From: Spirochaetales bacterium
GTDB taxonomy: Bacteria > Spirochaetota > Leptospiria > Leptospirales > Leptonemataceae
Length of the DNA: 64,000 nucleotides
Assembly: GCA_015075425.1 (NCBI GenBank)
Contig: JABTUL010000001.1
Span: forward strand, 744,001-808,000
Reading direction: 5' to 3'
The notes beneath the pieces are model-generated. The model did no database searches, was not told where the DNA came from, and was given only the letters and a program-made list of their open reading frames with translations. The translations under genes and the position numbers were made by a program. Shown here one piece after another: positions 24,465 through 32,762 of the stretch. The first letter of the stretch is position 1, and each line of letters begins with the position of its first letter.

Positions 24465-25739
24465 CTAATTTCTGCCAGGATTTTTGTTCTTCCGAATGTC
24501 GGCAACTTGATAATACTTTTCCAGCTGGAAAAGCGGCGGGCCGTCCGGGATTTTGAGCAGCGAATCCCGGTAGATCTGCGAGGAGATCTCCTCTGTCTCC
24601 CAGCGGATGCCTGCCGGTCCGTCGGAAGACACGGAGAGATCCGTACCTGTAATATTCATGTTATGCTGGAGAAAGTTACGCAATTCATCGGAATGCTTTA
24701 AATAGGCCGGTTGCTTCTCGCGTTCCGTGCGCCTGGTTTGCAGACGATTGTAGAGGGCATAACCGGTATCAGGTACGTGGCTTTCTTGCGTGGCAGTAAA
24801 ATGCGTTCCGGCCAGGGCCACCCGGCGCCCCCTGGCCAGATTTACCAGGGCCAGAAAAAGACCGCTGATGTTTCCTCCGCTCCAGTTCAGTTCCGGGAGT
24901 GCCGTCGCGGCAAGAGCGAGTTGATCCCAGCTGAAACTGGATCGATAGTAGAGCACCTCAGAAAAAAAATCCGGGAGCAAGGGATGCCCGCCGACCCACG
25001 TGAGTACAGGAATGGGAATTTTCTTTTGGGGTAGGGCTTGCAGATGAAAGGCAGTGCCGCGGCCACCATCAATGGACAGAACCAGATCCGGTTCGATTTG
25101 TCGGCGCAAGAGGAAAGGGAGGGCGGTGTCAGCTGCAATGTAGCAGCAATCCTCCCGGGGCGGCAGCGGACGCAGATCCTCCAGCACCTGCGGTCCGGCA
25201 CCTAAAAATACAGGTAATCCCTTCAAGGCAATGTTTCTCAAAAATGTCAGAGCAGGCCGGGTGGTATGGTGCAGAGCGTTTCGATACCAGGTGCGCTCAA
25301 AGTGCAGCCTGGTGCGGGCACTTCCGTCACCGCGCAGCAGGGAAGGCAAAAGGGCAGGCAGTCCGGGAAAGAGTCGGCTGTAGGCCGGGCCAAAACGGAT
25401 TGCGATGGTGCCCCCTTTTTCTTTCAGCAGTCTGATCAGGCTTTCGATGGTGGATGTGTAACGTTCGCGGATTTGCACAAAATCTGGATGTTTTTCCATG
25501 ATCCGGGCCACGGCCGGGATGGGTTCAAAAAAGAGCACATCAGGTCGATTGCGCAGGAAGGGAAGGGCGTGGCCCGCGCCGGGACCGACAAATAGAACGG
25601 GGCCTGCGGGCAGATCTGCACAGAAGCGTTCCGCCTCTGTGTCGGGACTGCGGGGTGAATGCAGATAGCCCTGAGGGGTACGGAGAACCGGCTGGCCTTT
25701 TACGTTTTCTGTGCGGATCGGGAGTTCAAAAAAGCTCAA
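24465..25739 (-). CDS. DUF115 (MptE-like) motility accessory protein
   Basis: A 424-residue protein of the DUF115 / 6-hydroxymethylpterin-diphosphokinase MptE-like family. The N-terminal half has VLFVGPGAGHALPFL, the central part GLPVFLGAGPQVLEDL, then CYIAADTALPFLL and DLVLSIDGGRGT, the typical family signature. In Campylobacter and other flagellated bacteria related Maf proteins modify flagellins with nonulosonic acids; in spirochaetes homologues are common near motility genes. The sugar donor and target here are unknown. It lies between the omega-subunit-like gene and the DAHP synthase gene on the same strand. Confidence 0.83.
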   Translation of the reverse strand: MSFFELPIRTENVKGQPVLRTPQGYLHSPRSPDTEAERFCADLPAGPVLFVGPGAGHALPFLRNRPDVLFFEPIPAVARIMEKHPDFVQIRERYTSTIESLIRLLKEKGGTIAIRFGPAYSRLFPGLPALLPSLLRGDGSARTRLHFERTWYRNALHHTTRPALTFLRNIALKGLPVFLGAGPQVLEDLRPLPPREDCCYIAADTALPFLLRRQIEPDLVLSIDGGRGTAFHLQALPQKKIPIPVLTWVGGHPLLPDFFSEVLYYRSSFSWDQLALAATALPELNWSGGNISGLFLALVNLARGRRVALAGTHFTATQESHVPDTGYALYNRLQTRRTEREKQPAYLKHSDELRNFLQHNMNITGTDLSVSSDGPAGIRWETEEISSQIYRDSLLKIPDGPPLFQLEKYYQVADIRKNKNPGRN

Positions 25740-25759
25740 TCCTGTATGAGGCCTGAAGC

Positions 25760-26233
25760 TTACTCTTCTTCCTCTTCCTCATCATCTGAATCGAGGTCTT
25801 CACTTTCCTCTTCCTCTTCTTCCTCACGGGAGGCTGTTTCCTCTTCCTCTCGATCGAATTCATCAAATTCCGAGTCTTCCAGAGCCTTCTCCGGTTCTGT
25901 TTCTCCGATTTCTTCCAGGTCTCCTTCTTCCTCGGCGACGGCCGGAGCAATGGAGTCCGCTGACTTGAACATATTGTTCAGGGCCAGTCGAGCTTTGCTG
26001 CTTTTGAGTTCCTCATCCAGGGCGGTGCGCTGCTCATCAGAAATGTAGTCGTAACGGATCAACCCGTCCGACAAAGCGTAGAGCGCCTGGATGGCTGGCT
26101 TGCGGCTGCGGTATTTACGGGGAACATTGATCTGCTCCAGCAGGTCAATGGCCTCAAAGGCGGCTACAGTGGTAGCATACTTGCTTTCCCGGGTCAGATC
26201 AAGAAGCTTGGTAATATCGAAGTCTTTTGCCAT
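25760..26233 (-). CDS. rpoZ: probable RNA polymerase omega subunit with long acidic tail
   Basis: A 157-residue protein. Residues 1-75 follow the omega-subunit pattern: a start like DITKLLDLTRESKYATTVAA, where omega has NRYELVLVAA, then a helix and KPAIQALYALSDGLIRYD matching the usual KPVTIALREIAxGKI segment. Omega helps assemble the beta-prime subunit and carries one site for ppGpp in some bacteria. From about residue 100 the chain is almost all Glu, Asp and Ser, a tail of some 55 residues absent from ordinary omega. The assignment rests on pattern only. Upstream a TTGACC/AAAAAT pair on the minus strand could be its promoter. Confidence 0.6.
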   Translation of the reverse strand: MAKDFDITKLLDLTRESKYATTVAAFEAIDLLEQINVPRKYRSRKPAIQALYALSDGLIRYDYISDEQRTALDEELKSSKARLALNNMFKSADSIAPAVAEEEGDLEEIGETEPEKALEDSEFDEFDREEEETASREEEEEEESEDLDSDDEEEEEE

Positions 26234-26277
26234 GAACCTGCCAGCCTGTGAATCCCCCCCTGCCTGTCAAGACTTGA

Positions 26278-26306
26278 ATTTTTACTTTCCTCCGGTAGGC
26301 GGTCAA
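26278..26306 (-). promoter_or_regulatory. possible sigma70-type promoter for the omega-like gene
   Basis: On the minus strand TTGACC (26306-26301) is followed after 17 bases by AAAAAT (26283-26278), about 45 bases before the ATG at 26233. The -35 matches consensus in five of six positions and the -10 in four of six. It lies in the short divergent gap with the diguanylate cyclase gene. Pattern only. Confidence 0.35.
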
Positions 26307-26319
26307 ACTCCGTAGAACT

Positions 26320-27321
26320 ATGGATCCTCGCGATGTCGAAATCCAGCGACTCCGAAGGTTGCTGGAAGCATATGAACGCCTCAGTGACTTCAGCCATCGC
26401 GAGCTTCTGGACGCGCAGACTACCATTCAAGCACATGAGACACTCTCTGATATGAGCCGGGATGAGATTCTGGCTCTCCATGAAAAACTTTCCCGTCTTG
26501 AGTCCCGCGACGCCAGCGTGGAGGCGCGGATCCGTCATATTCTCTCTGAAGATAGTCGCAATGAAGAAAAAATTCTCTCTGATCTGGATCTGGTTCGCAA
26601 GAAATCCCACGAGGGTTTCTACGTAGATTTTTTCCGGGTGCTGACCCAGCATTCTTTCAGTCAGGCAGAGGCGGTGCAGCACTGGCAGGGAATCCACAAG
26701 CATGCTATAGAGATTTCGCAGCTTCTGGGACGACCGGTTGGGTTTCGCGTGGCTATGCTTGATTATTTTGTTAATAAAAACAAGATACTCAATAATCCGA
26801 TGATCATTGAAATCAACATGTTCGATGAAGTCCTGATGAATACCATGACTGATGAGTTGACCGGTCTGTACAATCGCCGCTATTTTGAAATAGCCTTCCG
26901 TCGCGAAGTCAACCGGGCTCGCCGGCATGGTGAAAATCTATGCCTTTTGATCATTGATGTGGACGATTTCAAGCTATACAACGATGAGCACGGTCATCAG
27001 GCGGCTGACGGTGTTTTGCGCAAGCTGGGTGAACTCTTTCTGGCCACGTTCCGGGTTGAAGACTCTTGCTGCCGCTACGGTGGAGAGGAATTTGTGGTGA
27101 TCCTGCCGGCTACGCGTACAGCTCAGGCAATGGTCGTGGGAGACCGGTTCATCAGAGCAGCGGCCGCCCTTGCCTATTCCAGTCCGCCGGTTACCCTTTC
27201 CGCGGGCCTGGCCGAGCATCCAGTTCATGCTATGGATGGTGCGGAGCTGTTTCGTCTGGCCGATGCCGCCCTGTACCGGGCCAAGCGCGCGGGGAAAAAT
27301 CAGATTTGTATTTGCGAATAA
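26320..27321 (+). CDS. diguanylate cyclase (GGDEF domain)
   Basis: A 333-residue cytoplasmic protein. Residues 1-100 form a coiled coil (LRRLLEAYERLSDFSHREL), followed by a helical region and a GGDEF domain from about residue 175: TDELTGLYNRRYFEIAF, DVDDFKLYNDEHGHQAAD, the active-site GGEEF near residue 255, and a C-terminal ADAALYRAKRAGKNQ. The inhibitory I-site RVED lies exactly five residues before GGEEF, so the enzyme should make cyclic di-GMP and be feedback-inhibited. The coiled coil probably drives dimerisation needed for activity. It is divergent from the omega-like gene. A degenerate HD-GYP protein is encoded about 9 kb away. Confidence 0.94.
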   Translation: MDPRDVEIQRLRRLLEAYERLSDFSHRELLDAQTTIQAHETLSDMSRDEILALHEKLSRLESRDASVEARIRHILSEDSRNEEKILSDLDLVRKKSHEGFYVDFFRVLTQHSFSQAEAVQHWQGIHKHAIEISQLLGRPVGFRVAMLDYFVNKNKILNNPMIIEINMFDEVLMNTMTDELTGLYNRRYFEIAFRREVNRARRHGENLCLLIIDVDDFKLYNDEHGHQAADGVLRKLGELFLATFRVEDSCCRYGGEEFVVILPATRTAQAMVVGDRFIRAAAALAYSSPPVTLSAGLAEHPVHAMDGAELFRLADAALYRAKRAGKNQICICE

Positions 27322-27423
27322 CCGGGCCCGGCGGGCGCCCGCTGACACCGGGAATAGGCTTGCGCCCTCCCGGGCTTTCAAAAAAAAGACACTGTCCTCT
27401 TCGCGATCGTCCTAAGGAAGGTT

Positions 27424-28098
27424 ATGATGAAACATTTATTTGTGATTATTCTGGGCTGCCTTGTGGCAACCCTCTCCTGCAGCAAAGGAGAAAAAATTGA
27501 AACCATTGGCTCTCATACGGTTACCACTGCCGAATTCGAGGAGTACTACCGCAGCAATTTGAGTCGGACCTCCCGATTTTTCAATATTGAGAAAGCAGAA
27601 CTCGAGCGCAAAATCTGCCAGCCGGCGGAAGAGGGCTCGCGGGCAGCAGAAGTGATTCGCTCTCTGGCTCCGGAAGAGGCTTACAATAAATACAGAGAAG
27701 CGCAGATTGTTCAGGAAGTTGCCCGCAAAGAAAATTTCGACTCTGATGCGGATATTAAAAAGATCATTCAAATGGTGCAGATGGAGACGCTGGCCCATCT
27801 CTACGTAAATTCTAAGATTATGGAACGCATGCAGGTCTCTGCTGAAAAGAAAAAAGAGAAATGTGACGAATTGCGTAAAGCGCAACCCAACCGCTATGGA
27901 CCTCTTCCGCTCGAGCAATGTCTGGAACTGGCTGAACTTCAGATTAAATCTCAAATGATGGAACTGGAGTATCCCCGTATTGTAAGTGAAATAAAAGAAA
28001 GCGTGGCCATCGAGCGTCACATGGACACAAAGAAAAAAGAAGAATATTTACGTAACCTGCCGGATTATCGCAAAATCATGGATGCCTGCCCTAAATAG
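27424..28098 (+). CDS. lipoprotein with SurA/PrsA-like N-terminal helical domain
   Basis: A 224-residue lipoprotein: signal peptide with lipobox ATLSC (Cys 19), preceded by AAGGAAGG about five bases from the start. The mature part has TIGSHTVTTAEFEEYYR, resembling the first strand-helix unit of SurA/PrsA chaperones, then charged helices (EAQIVQEVARKENFDSDADI) typical of that N-domain; no PPIase domain follows. A chaperone-like role in the envelope is plausible but not shown. It lies 102 bases downstream of the diguanylate cyclase and converges on the next minus gene, overlapping it by eight bases. Confidence 0.75.
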   Translation: MMKHLFVIILGCLVATLSCSKGEKIETIGSHTVTTAEFEEYYRSNLSRTSRFFNIEKAELERKICQPAEEGSRAAEVIRSLAPEEAYNKYREAQIVQEVARKENFDSDADIKKIIQMVQMETLAHLYVNSKIMERMQVSAEKKKEKCDELRKAQPNRYGPLPLEQCLELAELQIKSQMMELEYPRIVSEIKESVAIERHMDTKKKEEYLRNLPDYRKIMDACPK

Positions 28099-29218
28099 GG
28101 GGGCAGTCGGGTAAAAGCCTGCTCTTTAAGGGATGCAGGCAATCGGCGGAGCGGTGGGCGCCCAGGGCGCTCAGGATTCTCTTGCGCAGAGCGGTCATCC
28201 GTTCATCGGGCCTTCCCGGGTAGCTGTCCAGTTCTTCCAGTGCCGCGCGATAGTCGCGCTGCGTGAATAATAGAAAGGCAGTCTCTGTGGCCGCATCGCC
28301 TGCCAGTGCCGGATCCTTCCTGGCGGCCGAGTAGTATTCCAGAGCAAGGTCCAGGTCCTTTTTTTCCTTTTTACTCTGAAAACGCCGGCCATGCAGAAAG
28401 GCCAGATTCAGAAAAGCCATACCGCGTTCGCCGCGGGTTAGATACAGCCTTCGATTGAAAACGCGGATTGCCTCCTCCAGTGTGAAGCAGTCCAGTTGCA
28501 GATCCCGGCAGTCCGTACGGCTGGCATTGCGTCCGCTGTAATGATAGAGAGCCAGTTCATACTCGGGCAATTGTGATAAGCGTTCCAGAAGCAGTGTTTC
28601 CCGGGCGGCTGCGGAAAGGCCGGCCATGTCCTTTTCCAGCCCCGCCCGCAGGCGATCTTCCTGAAATTGGGCGTAGTCCCCCCAGGCAAAGATTCCCAGC
28701 TGACCCTGGCAGACGGCAGCCGACAACTCCGCAATCCGGGCGGGGAGGTAAAGGGTCTGGCCTTTTTCATCAGGAATGGTATAAGAGAAAGCCATGGCCG
28801 AAAGCGCGGACTTCAGGGCTGCGAGAACGATCGGCTGTTTTTCAGCAAAGTAGCTATCCGGTGTGGTCAGAACGGGTTTGTCCCGGGTGCCCAGGTTCCA
28901 TTCGCGGGCCTGTTCCAGCCAGTGGGGCCGGTAGAGCTCCCTCGTGACCGGTATACCGGTCCGACAGGCTTTGATCATCAAATCCAGTCGTACCTTTTCC
29001 TGCTCGAGCAAGTCCCTGGATGCGCGATAGTGTCTGGCGGCTTCCTCAGGCTTTTGCTCAAAATGGTCCGGTGTAGAGGAAAAGAGCCGGGAAAAAAAAA
29101 CGAGCATGTCGTTACGGGCAGTGAATAGAAGAAAACCGCCAAGGATCCAGGCCAGGAGGACAAGGCTGAGTGCCCCACCGTGTTTGAAAACTTGCCTGAG
29201 AATCAGCCGGAAGAACAC
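28091..29218 (-). CDS. membrane-anchored protein of unknown function with TPR-like helices
   Basis: A 375-residue protein from a GTG start, with one strong membrane segment at residues 15-33 (SLVLLAWILGGFLLF). The remainder is helical and probably periplasmic; toward the C-terminus a run of helix pairs (MAFLNLAFLHGRRFQSKKEK, LALEYYSAARKDPALAGDAA, FLLFTQRDYRAALEELDSYP) has the spacing of tetratricopeptide repeats. No catalytic motif is seen. The 5' end overlaps that of the next plus-strand gene by 39 bases, which is unusual; one of the two starts may be wrong. Function unknown. Confidence 0.65.
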   Translation of the reverse strand: MFFRLILRQVFKHGGALSLVLLAWILGGFLLFTARNDMLVFFSRLFSSTPDHFEQKPEEAARHYRASRDLLEQEKVRLDLMIKACRTGIPVTRELYRPHWLEQAREWNLGTRDKPVLTTPDSYFAEKQPIVLAALKSALSAMAFSYTIPDEKGQTLYLPARIAELSAAVCQGQLGIFAWGDYAQFQEDRLRAGLEKDMAGLSAAARETLLLERLSQLPEYELALYHYSGRNASRTDCRDLQLDCFTLEEAIRVFNRRLYLTRGERGMAFLNLAFLHGRRFQSKKEKKDLDLALEYYSAARKDPALAGDAATETAFLLFTQRDYRAALEELDSYPGRPDERMTALRKRILSALGAHRSADCLHPLKSRLLPDCPPI

Positions 29219-29560
29219 ATTTCATTAACGGATTTAGAAGCAAAAATTCTAAGGTTGTGCCCTTTCATTCTTGCCGAAAAGATGACTATGAAGGCAGCTC
29301 TGGCTCCACGTCCGGAAGTTTTACCCTCCAGTCACATGCAGTGGTTTCTGGGGGAGATGGATCGATTGGCAGAAGATGTCAATGATCGGGAAATCATCCG
29401 CCGTTTCCAGCTTTTTGCCGCGCGCACGGACTACGACTTTTCCCTGCAAACGGTCCAGGAGATCCGCCAGGGGAAGGGCGTGCAGGAGGAAATCATTCCG
29501 GAACCACTCCTGCCATTTTACCGGCATTATCTCTACATGCTGAAACGAAAAAATAGGTGA
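29180..29560 (+). CDS. small soluble protein of unknown function
   Basis: A 126-residue protein from a GTG at 29180, or 92 residues if the ATG at 29282 is used. It is charged and helical, without signal peptide or membrane segment, and ends LYMLKRKNR. Nothing in it matches a family I know. Codon use looks normal for the window, which supports real coding. It overlaps head-to-head with the minus-strand gene ending at 28091, so the shorter start would remove the conflict. The 33-residue basic ORF begins 31 bases after its stop. Confidence 0.5.
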   Translation: MFENLPENQPEEHISLTDLEAKILRLCPFILAEKMTMKAALAPRPEVLPSSHMQWFLGEMDRLAEDVNDREIIRRFQLFAARTDYDFSLQTVQEIRQGKGVQEEIIPEPLLPFYRHYLYMLKRKNR

Positions 29561-29591
29561 CAGGCCACCGCTCTGTCCGCTGCCATGAGTC

Positions 29592-29693
29592 ATGGCCCAC
29601 TCCAAACGCAAGAATGTCACCCGCAAACACATTAAGAATCGAGAGCGCCTGAAACGGCTCAAGAAAGCTGCCATTCAGGCGAGCAAGGGCTGA
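29592..29693 (+). CDS. very basic 33-residue ORF
   Basis: ATG at 29592 to TGA at 29691-29693. The peptide is about half Lys/Arg (starts MAHSKRKNVTRKHIKNRERL) and has no hydrophobic segment; it could bind nucleic acid or a ribosome, as small Lys/Arg-rich proteins often do. No strong ribosome-binding site is visible. Its stop codon overlaps the apparent start of the TPR protein, suggesting coupling. Length makes chance hard to exclude, but the compositional bias and position argue for a real gene. Confidence 0.45.
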   Translation: MAHSKRKNVTRKHIKNRERLKRLKKAAIQASKG

Positions 29694-31570
29694 TTGCCCG
29701 GCGCGTCGCTATACTGTGTTCAGTCTTTCTGACGCTGTCTTTTATTCATCCGGAAGTCTCTTTAAGGGAAGCTTACTACCATCAATCTACCGGTGATCAC
29801 TTTGCGGCTCTTCGTAATTTTGACCGCTGCATTGAGCAGGGGCTGGTCAGTTCCCATCTGCTTTTAAGATACGCTCATAGCCTCAAAGAGCTGGGCAGGC
29901 CCGCAGAAGCCCTGGAGCGGGGATTTCAAGCTTATGGCCACAGTCAGGACGTAGAGACTACCGTATCGCTTGCCGCTTTATTTCGTAATACAGATAAGCA
30001 TAAGGTAGCCATCCCCTTTTTGAAAGAGGCCCTGGAGCGATTTCCCGAAGAAGTCGCCCTGCATTTCTATCTGGCTGAACAACTCTATGAAACCAAAGAA
30101 TGGCCCCGCTCGCGTCTGCATTTTCTGTACGTTCTGCATCATTACGACCAGGCCGGCTGGCGGGGCAGCGTTTTTCGTAACATTGCGCTGTGGCGGCTGA
30201 CCAATATCTTTTTTACGGAAGGAAAACTGGATGCGGCGCGGACCTATCTGGAAGACTATTTGCGGCACAATCCTGCATCGCATTCCGGTCGGGCCTTTCT
30301 TGCCCTGAGAATCCTGTATCCTCTGGGCCGCTTCAAGGAGAGCCAGCAGGAGTTGCAGACTCTCGTTCGCGATGAGGAGCACTGGCAAAAAGATGAGAAT
30401 TTCCAGCCCGTGGAAGTTTTTGCCCGACTGGGTGCGCTGCTCCTTTTACACGGAGATCCGGCAGCCATGAGTTTTCTCGATCGAGCGCTGGCAATCAAAC
30501 CGGAGCTGGCAGATGTTCAGGGTCTGCGCCATTTTGCTCGCCGTGAAATGCGTGAGGCTCTAAAGTCTCTCTGGCCGGTCATCCGTGCCGGTGATAAGGA
30601 TCTTTTACTGCGCCTCCATATGATTATTGCTCTGGAGGCCGTGGACAACAAGGCAGAGGTTCTGGCCCAGGAATACCGGTCGCTGGCTCAGCGTTTTGAA
30701 TCTGTCGGGGACTATGAGCGGGCCTACGCGCTTTTTGAGCATTCCAACAACCTGGAGTATAGCCAGGAGGTCCGCTTTGATCTGGCTCGCCTTGAGCGTA
30801 AGCGTAAGAAACCGGCTGAGGCGCTGCAAATTCTGCGGCATCTAAGACCGGGAAATAGCTTACAGAAGTACATGCTGAGGCTGGAGCAACTCGAAGTTCG
30901 TTTGCTGGATCAAAATGATTCCACAGCACTGACAGAACTGGAGCAGTTGACTTTTGTGTCTTTAGAAAAAGAGGAGCTGGCGCAGGTGGAATACGGTCGG
31001 GCTATGCTCGCAGCTCGCTGGCATTTGCAGCAGGGTGCATCCCTGGCTGGTCTTCTGGCAGTGGAGCGGGCACTGCAATGGAAGGACACGCCACAGGTGC
31101 GGTTTTTTCGTTCTTTTTTCCTGTACGATCTGGATCGTAAAGAAGAGCAACTGGTAGAGCTGCGTGGTCTTGTTGCTCGCGGAGCCGATTGGCCGGACCT
31201 TTCCAATGCTCTGGGCTATACTTTGCTTGAATTGGGTCATTTTTCTGCGGCCCGTCCTTTTATTGAAAAAGCGCTATCCGCCGAACCCACCAGTGCGGCC
31301 TACCAGGACAGCATGGGCTGGCTTTATTTCAAAGAGGGCCAGTGGAATCAGTCGATGTTCCATTTGCAACTCGCCCGGGCCTTATCCGGAAAACGGCAGA
31401 ACCCGGAGATTTTGCTCCACCTTGCCGATGTGCACATTGCCCGTCAGGACCTGCGTCTGGCCCTTGCCCGCCTGGAAGATGCGCGCAGACGGGATGCAGA
31501 GGAAAAAGGTCGCCTGGCTGCGAACATTGGCGAAAGGATTAAGATGCTCGAGATTCTGGGTGTGGAGTGA
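29693..31570 (+). CDS. exported TPR protein with a non-standard start codon
   Basis: The frame is open from a TAA near 29633 to the TGA at 31568. A clear signal peptide, RRVAILCSVFLTLSFIHP, lies at the very beginning, but no ATG, GTG or TTG precedes it; only CTG at 29690 or ATT at 29693, both overlapping the TGA of the 33-residue ORF, can begin it. From ATT the product has 625 residues. Many helix pairs with TPR spacing follow (for example LLLRYAHSLKELGRPAEALE, ALGYTLLELGHFSAARPFIE, DSMGWLYFKEGQWNQSMFHL). It is probably a periplasmic scaffold. A first usable TTG at 30020 would delete the signal peptide and first repeats. A sequencing error is an alternative. The 3' end overlaps the O-antigen ligase gene by 32 bases. 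Confidence 0.75.
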   Translation: MARRVAILCSVFLTLSFIHPEVSLREAYYHQSTGDHFAALRNFDRCIEQGLVSSHLLLRYAHSLKELGRPAEALERGFQAYGHSQDVETTVSLAALFRNTDKHKVAIPFLKEALERFPEEVALHFYLAEQLYETKEWPRSRLHFLYVLHHYDQAGWRGSVFRNIALWRLTNIFFTEGKLDAARTYLEDYLRHNPASHSGRAFLALRILYPLGRFKESQQELQTLVRDEEHWQKDENFQPVEVFARLGALLLLHGDPAAMSFLDRALAIKPELADVQGLRHFARREMREALKSLWPVIRAGDKDLLLRLHMIIALEAVDNKAEVLAQEYRSLAQRFESVGDYERAYALFEHSNNLEYSQEVRFDLARLERKRKKPAEALQILRHLRPGNSLQKYMLRLEQLEVRLLDQNDSTALTELEQLTFVSLEKEELAQVEYGRAMLAARWHLQQGASLAGLLAVERALQWKDTPQVRFFRSFFLYDLDRKEEQLVELRGLVARGADWPDLSNALGYTLLELGHFSAARPFIEKALSAEPTSAAYQDSMGWLYFKEGQWNQSMFHLQLARALSGKRQNPEILLHLADVHIARQDLRLALARLEDARRRDAEEKGRLAANIGERIKMLEILGVE

Positions 31571-32762
31571 TCTTAAGTGCGGCAAGTCCGGGCAGGAGCC
31601 AGAAAATCAAGCTGACTTCATCGTCCAGTAAGTAGCACTGAAAAAGTCCGGCCACAAAAAGACAGAGAGCCCCGGCAAAGACGCTCTGACCGCTAAAGAA
31701 AAGATAAAATACAGAGGCTACCAGGGAGAGAAACGCAATACCGGCAAACAATCCGCCTGTGCTCAGGAAATGGAGTAAATCATTGTGTGCATGATTTACT
31801 GGAGTGTTTTGAATCGTGAAAGCGTTTTGTGGTAAAGAAAGCAAAAGATCAGCCTTATAGGCGGCGAAGTGACGGGGGAATTGACCGCTGCCCGTTCCCA
31901 GCAGAAAATGCTCTTCCCAGATATCCAGTGCGCCGCTGTAGATCACCGCGCGGTAGGCATCGGTATGGCGCAGGAAGGAAGGCCATCCGTCGGTCGTGAA
32001 AAATAAAAACATGAATAGAATAGCTACCAGAGCCAGGGCAACAGGCAGGAGTTTCTTGTGTGCACGCAGGAAGAAAAGAAAAGGCAAGCAAAAAAGAGCG
32101 GCTGCCGTGGCCCGACTTCCAGAAGCGAGAATCAGTAAAGAAGTCAGGAGTAGCAGGAAAAGTTTGCTAAAAAAAATAGAATCTTTCTTGCCCTGTGGCA
32201 GGATGAAGGGCAGATACAAAAGGAGCAACCCCGTGTAGGTCAGGCGGGTGTTCATAAAACCAACGGGTCTGTAGATCGGGATGATTCCCTGGTAAAGTGG
32301 ATGCTGGGGACGATTCCCGGCATGAAAAGTAAATCCTTCCCCGGTGAGAAGGCGTGCCAGACGGACTTCGGTGAAGAGGGCCACAGTCCCGGAGGCCAGA
32401 AGAATGGTCCCGAAGAGCAAAAATCCGCCGCGAAGAATCGCAAGCTCACTGGACTTTGCATGGCGGACAAAATCCAGAAATGCAATTCCCGCGATTACAA
32501 AGGAGAGATCCATGAGTTCGACGGGCAGGACAGGCAAAAAATGGTAAAGGGTGCCTGGAACGAAACACAGGTACAGCACGAGCCCGCTCAAAAGCTGGGG
32601 GTGCAGGAGGGTTCTGCGGGCGTTCGACTGCCGGAGGTTTTTGCACTTTCCCCCGATCCAGAAGCAGAAAGAAAGAAAGAGCAGTGCCTGGGAAAGGGAT
32701 ACAGAAAGGGCGGCAGCGGCCAGGGTGGCCGCAAAGGATGCCGCTGTAAGCCGGCCGATCAC
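31539..32762 (-). CDS. O-antigen ligase/polymerase (WaaL/Wzy-type) membrane protein
   Basis: A 407-residue protein with about eleven membrane helices and one large periplasmic loop near residues 265-330. The loop carries NHAHNDLLHFLSTGGL, the Wzy_C-family motif with the His important in WaaL ligases, and SGSRAT earlier matches the conserved Arg region. Such enzymes join or polymerise undecaprenyl-linked glycans in the periplasm, for example O-antigen to lipid A core. Specificity cannot be read from sequence. It is the last gene of the TonB-ExbBD operon, overlapping the preceding lipoprotein gene by four bases, and converges on the TPR gene. Confidence 0.83.
   Translation of the reverse strand: MIGRLTAASFAATLAAAALSVSLSQALLFLSFCFWIGGKCKNLRQSNARRTLLHPQLLSGLVLYLCFVPGTLYHFLPVLPVELMDLSFVIAGIAFLDFVRHAKSSELAILRGGFLLFGTILLASGTVALFTEVRLARLLTGEGFTFHAGNRPQHPLYQGIIPIYRPVGFMNTRLTYTGLLLLYLPFILPQGKKDSIFFSKLFLLLLTSLLILASGSRATAAALFCLPFLFFLRAHKKLLPVALALVAILFMFLFFTTDGWPSFLRHTDAYRAVIYSGALDIWEEHFLLGTGSGQFPRHFAAYKADLLLSLPQNAFTIQNTPVNHAHNDLLHFLSTGGLFAGIAFLSLVASVFYLFFSGQSVFAGALCLFVAGLFQCYLLDDEVSLIFWLLPGLAALKITPHPESRAS

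Noticed and set aside
23626-24468. Plus-strand open frame of 280 residues
   Set aside because: Antisense to the DAHP synthase gene, whose motifs are unmistakable.
27322-27400. GC-rich palindrome after the diguanylate cyclase gene (gcgggcgcccgc)
   Set aside because: Self-complementary but without loop or T tract; too weak to call a terminator.
30020-31570. TTG at 30020 as start of the TPR protein
   Set aside because: The frame remains open for more than 300 bases upstream with clear TPR helices and a signal peptide, so 30020 is internal.
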